Shown: positions 60,298 through 64,000 of the stretch, piece by piece
Numbering within the stretch: the first letter of the stretch is position 1
Layout of the letters: every line of letters starts with the position of its first letter
Assembly (NCBI RefSeq): GCF_000167355.1
Contig: NZ_AAEW02000015.1
Coordinates: 1 to 64,000, forward strand
Origin: Desulfuromonas acetoxidans DSM 684
GTDB lineage: Bacteria > Desulfobacterota > Desulfuromonadia > Desulfuromonadales > Desulfuromonadaceae
Length of the DNA stretch: 64,000 nt
Direction: 5' to 3'
Made by a program: the position numbers and the translations under genes
Notes under the pieces: generated by a model
What the model was told of the DNA's origin: nothing
The model's input: only the letters and a program-made list of their open reading frames with translations
Databases searched by the model: none

Positions 60298-60582
60298 GCT
60301 CCCCTCCATTGATTAAAACAGTTCGTTTCTCCATCATTATTTATCATAAAAAACTCTTAAGAACACCTCTAATTATTGCGGGAAATTGAAAGAGGGTCGC
60401 TTTTAAGGCCGTTAACGATTCCGACCCATTAGAAGCGTGTTCTGTCCGTTGGACCGTCATGGAAAATCGTTGATCGCGATCAGATGATTGTGCAGCCATT
60501 TTTGTTATGGCCGACACGCTTCTCTTTACACATTTGTGTTAGGATAACCCGCGAAAACAACGACACCGAACCCAGAGGTGAT

Positions 60583-61590
60583 ATGGAAGAGAACAGTACC
60601 GTAGAAAACAGCCACCCATTTCATGGCTTGACCCCCGATAGCGTGATGGATGCTGTGGAATCGCTAGGTTTTGTCTGTGACTGCCGGGTATTTGCGCTTA
60701 ACAGTTATGAGAATCGCGTCTATCAGGTTGGTATTGAGGATCATGAGCCACTGGTGGTGAAGTTTTACCGGCCACAACGCTGGAGCGATGAGCAAATTCT
60801 TGAAGAGCATCAGTTCTGCTTCGAGTTGGTCGAACAGGAGCTGCCTGTTGTTGCTCCGTGGCGCAATGACGATGGCCAGAGCCTGTTTTCTTTCGGAGGA
60901 AACCGTCTGGCGGTGTTTGAGCGGCGTGGCGGTCATGCGCCGGAATTCGACAATCTGGACAACCTGCGCGTGCTCGGTCGCATGTTGGGCCGTATGCACG
61001 CGGTTGGTTCGCGATGTGCTTTTGACCATCGTCCCACCCTTGATTGTCACACCTTTGGTTCCAGCCGGGTGGCGCTGATCAGTGAGCACTTTATGCCGGT
61101 GGAATATCAGGCCACCTATGATGCGGTGACGCGGGATCTTCTTCAGGGTGTCGATGCCATCTTTGGTCGTCTTGAAGGTGCGTTAACACCAATCCGTGCG
61201 CATGGCGATTGTCATGCCGGTAATATTCTGTGGCGTGATGGACGCCCCAACTTTGTTGATTTTGATGATGCCCGCATGGCTCCGGCCATTCAGGATTTGT
61301 GGATGATGCTCAGTGGCGACCAAACCCGCCAACATCAACAGTTGCAGGCATTGATGGATGGATATGAGTTGTTTCAACCGTTTCCCGTAGCCCAGCTTCC
61401 GGCCATTGAGGCATTACGCAGCCTGCGCATGATTCATTACGCCTCGTGGCTGGCGGAGCGTTGGGATGATCCGACCTTTCCCGTGCATTTCCCCTGGTTT
61501 AATACCATGCACTATTGGGGAGAACATGTTTTGCAACTCAGAGAACAACTGGCGGCCCTGAATGAGCCGCCATTGTCTGTGCTTTACTGA
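60583..61590 (+). CDS. srkA: stress response kinase A (SrkA/YihE-like)
   Basis: 335 aa from the Met behind AGAGGTG; an upstream ORF extension to 60484 is unsupported. APH/kinase-fold: LNSYENRVYQVGIED (nucleotide loop), VVKFYRPQRWS with the catalytic-type Lys, AHGDCHAGNILW (catalytic loop Asp) and VDFDDARMAPAIQDLW (metal Asp). Close to E. coli SrkA, a Ser/Thr kinase linked to stress survival. Cytosolic. Confidence 0.92.
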   Translation: MEENSTVENSHPFHGLTPDSVMDAVESLGFVCDCRVFALNSYENRVYQVGIEDHEPLVVKFYRPQRWSDEQILEEHQFCFELVEQELPVVAPWRNDDGQSLFSFGGNRLAVFERRGGHAPEFDNLDNLRVLGRMLGRMHAVGSRCAFDHRPTLDCHTFGSSRVALISEHFMPVEYQATYDAVTRDLLQGVDAIFGRLEGALTPIRAHGDCHAGNILWRDGRPNFVDFDDARMAPAIQDLWMMLSGDQTRQHQQLQALMDGYELFQPFPVAQLPAIEALRSLRMIHYASWLAERWDDPTFPVHFPWFNTMHYWGEHVLQLREQLAALNEPPLSVLY

Positions 61591-61636
61591 AGCGTATCTT
61601 GTGGAACGGATTTGTGGATAGATCCGCTGCTTTTAT

Positions 61637-62020
61637 TTACCAGGGAAAGTGGAGAACAACACGCGGGATCGGAGGTGCCGGAAGTACGATGGTTGTCCGC
61701 TGGTCACGATAGCCCCTTTTATAAATGTTGCAGGTTGGTTGACGGTGATGACGGTATTCGGCCAGATGATGACGGCGGTGGTGCTTGTTATGGCGGCTGA
61801 CTTTAACCGCATGTTTGCCAGGGTGGCGCTGGTGTTTCTGATAGCGTTGGTCATGGCCGTGATCGTATCGGGCATAATCACGATGGTGTGAATTATACGT
61901 TTGAACAACATGTGGGCGGTTGCGAGAGTCCTCATCGCGATGATGTTTGGCAAAACTGGTTGACGCCATTACAGTGAAGGTCAGGGCTAAGGTCATGAGT
62001 ACGAAAACGATGCGTCGCAT
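61637..62020 (-). CDS. exported histidine/arginine-rich protein
   Basis: 127 aa from the Met behind AAGGAGG. Signal peptide about 1-24 (FVLMTLALTFTVMASTSFA). The mature chain is packed with His, Arg and Tyr (e.g. KHHRDEDSRNR, HNKHHRRHHLAEYRHHR) and ends VVLHFPW. This suggests metal binding in the periplasm, but no family is recognised. Convergent with srkA, with only 46 bases between them. An earlier Met at 62158 would hide the signal. Confidence 0.75.
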   Translation of the reverse strand: MRRIVFVLMTLALTFTVMASTSFAKHHRDEDSRNRPHVVQTYNSHHRDYARYDHGHDQRYQKHQRHPGKHAVKVSRHNKHHRRHHLAEYRHHRQPTCNIYKRGYRDQRTTIVLPAPPIPRVVLHFPW

Positions 62021-62238
62021 AAGTTCCTCCTTTTTGTCGGGTACGAGTGAGTGATCTGATTGCATTGCGTTGTGTTGCGCTTTTGAGTCAAGCCTAGCCC
62101 CGGCAAAACAGGTTTGCATTCGACATCGCGGCAAATCCGGGTCGATGTCGGGTCGCATTTCTATGATTTCAAGTGGTTATGTTTGGCTGGTTCCCAGGTT
62201 GATTTTGATAAAAACGTTGTTGGGCAGGAAAGAATTCT

Positions 62239-62634
62239 ATGAAAATCGACGAATGTTATCTCAATTTTAAAGCCGTTCGCTCGCAAGGTGCAGGGGGACA
62301 GCATGTCAATAAAACATCGACGGCGATCATGTTGAGTGTTGATCTGAAGGATTGTGGTCTGCCGCCGGCGGTGGTGGAACGGCTGCTGGCTCGGCGCGAC
62401 CGACGCATCGATCAGGATGGTGTATTGACCATTAAGGCGCAGAACTCACGCAGCCAGGAGCGCAATCGCCAGGAGGCGTTGCAGCGTTTGGAGGAGTTGC
62501 TTGAGGAGGCGAGTCGGACGGTCAAGAAACGGCGGCCGACCAAGCCCAGTGCTTCGGCCCGGCGTAAGCGGGTTGACAGTAAAAAGCATCGCAGCAGTAT
62601 TAAGCAGTTGCGGGGGAAGGTTGATCCTTCCTGA
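62239..62634 (+). CDS. arfB: peptide chain release factor-like ribosome rescue protein ArfB
   Basis: 131 aa. The N-terminal RF-1 domain carries the GGQ motif (RSQGAGGQHVNKTSTA), and a basic C-terminal tail (KKRRPTKPSASARRKRVDSKKHRSSIKQLRG) fits ArfB/YaeJ, which inserts into the empty mRNA channel of stalled ribosomes and hydrolyses peptidyl-tRNA. Start behind AGGAAAG. Length close to YaeJ. Confidence 0.9.
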   Translation: MKIDECYLNFKAVRSQGAGGQHVNKTSTAIMLSVDLKDCGLPPAVVERLLARRDRRIDQDGVLTIKAQNSRSQERNRQEALQRLEELLEEASRTVKKRRPTKPSASARRKRVDSKKHRSSIKQLRGKVDPS

Positions 62635-62642
62635 CGGATCTA

Positions 62643-62957
62643 CTTCTCGCTACCGCTCAAACAGGTTGCCGACGACCATCGCGATGACGATTCTCTTCGT
62701 TCGGCACTGCTGAACGGGAGAGCTTGGTTGCTCAATAACACACGACTGCAGGGCGGGCACCGTCCCGTCCGTTTGATCGGTGCCACACCAGAGATAGAGC
62801 GCAACTTAAGATTGTTATCAACATTTTACGCCAAAGATGATGAGTTGCATGATTCGCCGACCAAAAGGGCGGCGAGCCGGATCTGCAAAGCATAGCGAAA
62901 ACAGACACAGTGTCGGTTGATTTGAGGTTCAGGAGGTGTTCAGCCGGTTTTTGCATC
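62643..62957 (+). repeat. dispersed repeat, A tail plus truncated module B, copy 4
   Basis: A-module ending (GTTCGGCACTGCTGAACGGG) followed by B (GGCGGGCACCGTCCCGTCC hairpin, TTATCAACATTTTACGCC, GGCGGCGAGCCGGATC, GGTTCAGGAGG). It stops at about 62957 where the IS3 element begins; the CATACTTTT hairpin present in other copies is missing here. Confidence 0.85.
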
Positions 62958-63031
62958 TGTAGTGGTCTACTAAACTTGGACACCCACAAAGGTGGTAACA
63001 TCCACCTAAACGAGAAAGGGGTCTAAGGACT

Positions 63032-63334
63032 ATGGGAAGAAAAATATTCACAAATGAATTCAAGGTAGAATGTGCCAGCCTTGTTTTGGATCAGGGATAC
63101 AGTGTCCCAGATGCTGCCCGAGTTATGGATGTTGGAGAAACGGCCATGCGTCGTTGGGTAAAGCAGCTCAAACAGGAACGAGCTGGGACGACACCGGAAA
63201 CTCCAGCCCTTACAGAGGACAAAAAGCGTATCCAGGAACTCGAAGCCCATATTCGTCGTCTGGAGAAAGAGAAGCAAATCCTAAAAAAGGCTACCGCTCT
63301 CTTAATGTCGGAAGACAAGCTTCGTTTGAGTTGA
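63032..63334 (+). CDS. IS3-family transposase OrfA
   Basis: 100 aa. An N-terminal helix-turn-helix (FKVECASLVLDQGYSVPDAARVMDVGETAMRRWV) is followed by a leucine-zipper-like coiled coil (IQELEAHIRRLEKEKQILKK). A slippery A AAA AAG at 63283-63289 near its end allows -1 frameshifting into OrfB, giving the OrfAB transposase. Starts after AAGGACT. Confidence 0.93.
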   Translation: MGRKIFTNEFKVECASLVLDQGYSVPDAARVMDVGETAMRRWVKQLKQERAGTTPETPALTEDKKRIQELEAHIRRLEKEKQILKKATALLMSEDKLRLS

Positions 63335-64000
63335 TCAGTACATTGAGAGAGCATGACTGCGTTTGTGTCCTTTGCCGTCTTTTTGATGTTTCGCGTTCTA
63401 GCTACTATGCCTATTTGAATCGTCGAGCTCATCCAGATACTGAACGCATCAAGTTACGTATTCGGATCAAGGAGTTGTTCAATAAAAGTCGTTATTCAGC
63501 TGGAAGCCGCAGTCTTACCAACATGTTACGCAGTGAAGGTATCACCATAGGACGTTTCAGAGTACGTCGTCTGATGCGTGAGGCGAGCTTATTCAGTAAA
63601 CAACCTAAACCACGTTTGTACAGAATTGCCAAAGTAGAACATCCAAAGATTCCGAACCTGTTGAATCGGGATTTTGATGCGAAGAGGAAAAACCAGACAT
63701 GGTGTAGTGATATTACCTATGTTCGAGTTGGAAAACGGTGGATTTATGTCGCTGCGGTATTAGATCTTTACACTCGGCGTGTTGTTGGGTTGAGCTTATC
63801 AGAAAACTGTGACGCACAACTTGCAGTTAACGCTATCAAAAGCGCTTATCGGACAAGGAAAAAGCCAACTGGGGTTTTGGTTCACACAGACCAGGGACAA
63901 CAATATGGCAGTGATTTGTTCTGTCTCCAGCTTCGATGCTATCAGATGAAACAGAGCATGAGTCGGCGAGGAAATTGCTGGGATAATGCACCAATGGAGC
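63289..64000 (+). CDS. IS3-family transposase OrfB (partial at window end)
   Basis: Continues in the -1 frame after the slippery site; there is no in-frame ATG early on, so it is probably made only as the fusion. rve/DDE domain: WCSDITYVRV holds the first Asp, HTDQGQQYGS the second, and DNAPME the Glu, which is the last complete codon in the window. The C-terminus lies outside. No inactivating stop is seen. Confidence 0.92.

Larger units (their letters stand above)
62958..64000 (+). mobile_element. IS3-family insertion sequence (right end beyond window)
   Basis: Left end TGTAGTGGTCTACTAAACTTGG at 62958, interrupting repeat module B. OrfA starts 74 bases inside. OrfB is open to the window edge. 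The right inverted repeat is not visible. Confidence 0.88.

Noticed and set aside
1-64000. CRISPR arrays, tRNA or rRNA genes
   Set aside because: No regularly spaced short repeats, cloverleaf-like or rRNA-like sequences were noticed on either strand; a dedicated scan was not possible.

Overview
The window looks like chromosome from a Desulfuromonadales-type deltaproteobacterium (Desulfuromonas/Pelobacter-like). This is inferred from gene content: a seven-heme periplasmic cytochrome, a MacA/CcpA-type diheme peroxidase beside a TsdA-like diheme cytochrome, a cytochrome bd operon led by a DUF4492 gene, nifE-nifN-cowN, bacteriohemerythrin, CheD, an MCP and three GGDEF proteins. No rRNA, tRNA or CRISPR was recognised.

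Layout. 1-9.7 kb: 5'-damaged bacteriohemerythrin, ATP-grasp enzyme, ABC-F ATPase YbiT, zinc-ribbon membrane protein, methyltransferase, AraC regulator and a very large DUF748/AsmA-like protein. 9.7-15.3 kb is an accessory island. It holds an integron-type cassette carrying an AT-rich AAA+ ATPase, with an attC-like site and a matching cassette start, then a truncated second cassette, a serine beta-lactamase-family lipoprotein, an orphan nitrilase-fold protein and a methyltransferase gene fragment. 15.3-23.2 kb: SBP-PAS-GGDEF sensor, methyltransferase and thioesterase pair, CheD, multiheme cytochrome with a structured leader, ankyrin lipoprotein. 23.2-31.2 kb: Fe-alcohol dehydrogenase with a divergent AraC regulator (YqhD/YqhC-like arrangement), MCP, helicase HrpB plus a stray copy of its 5' end, and a parvulin. 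31.4-36.6 kb: an operon with a palindromic operator, encoding a TetR regulator, a CPBP protease, an LplT-like transporter and a three-domain acyltransferase-ACP-acyl-ACP synthetase, probably for lysophospholipid repair.

37.4-45 kb: PAS-GGDEF protein, DUF3024 protein, a nifE-nifN-cowN operon with a good sigma-54 promoter match, a SAM-type riboswitch ahead of metY, and a pseudouridine synthase. 45-53.4 kb: small lipoprotein, AcpH and M23 endopeptidase, M20 peptidase and aminotransferase, the two diheme cytochromes, and a membrane GGDEF sensor. 53.6-62.6 kb: DUF4492-cydA-cydB-small CydX-like ORF, DUF815 ATPase, FRG-domain protein, MscS channel, SrkA kinase, a His-rich exported protein and ArfB. 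The right edge is an IS3-family element cut off by the window end.

The window is rich in dispersed repeats. There are at least four loci of a two-module (A/B) repeat, a 160-bp MITE with 20-bp terminal inverted repeats nested in one of them, an inverted pair of about 158-bp elements, REP-like hairpins and short REP fragments. Several sit exactly where gene fragments are found, so repeat-mediated rearrangement has probably shaped the accessory parts. All functional calls come from reading motifs; no database search was run.
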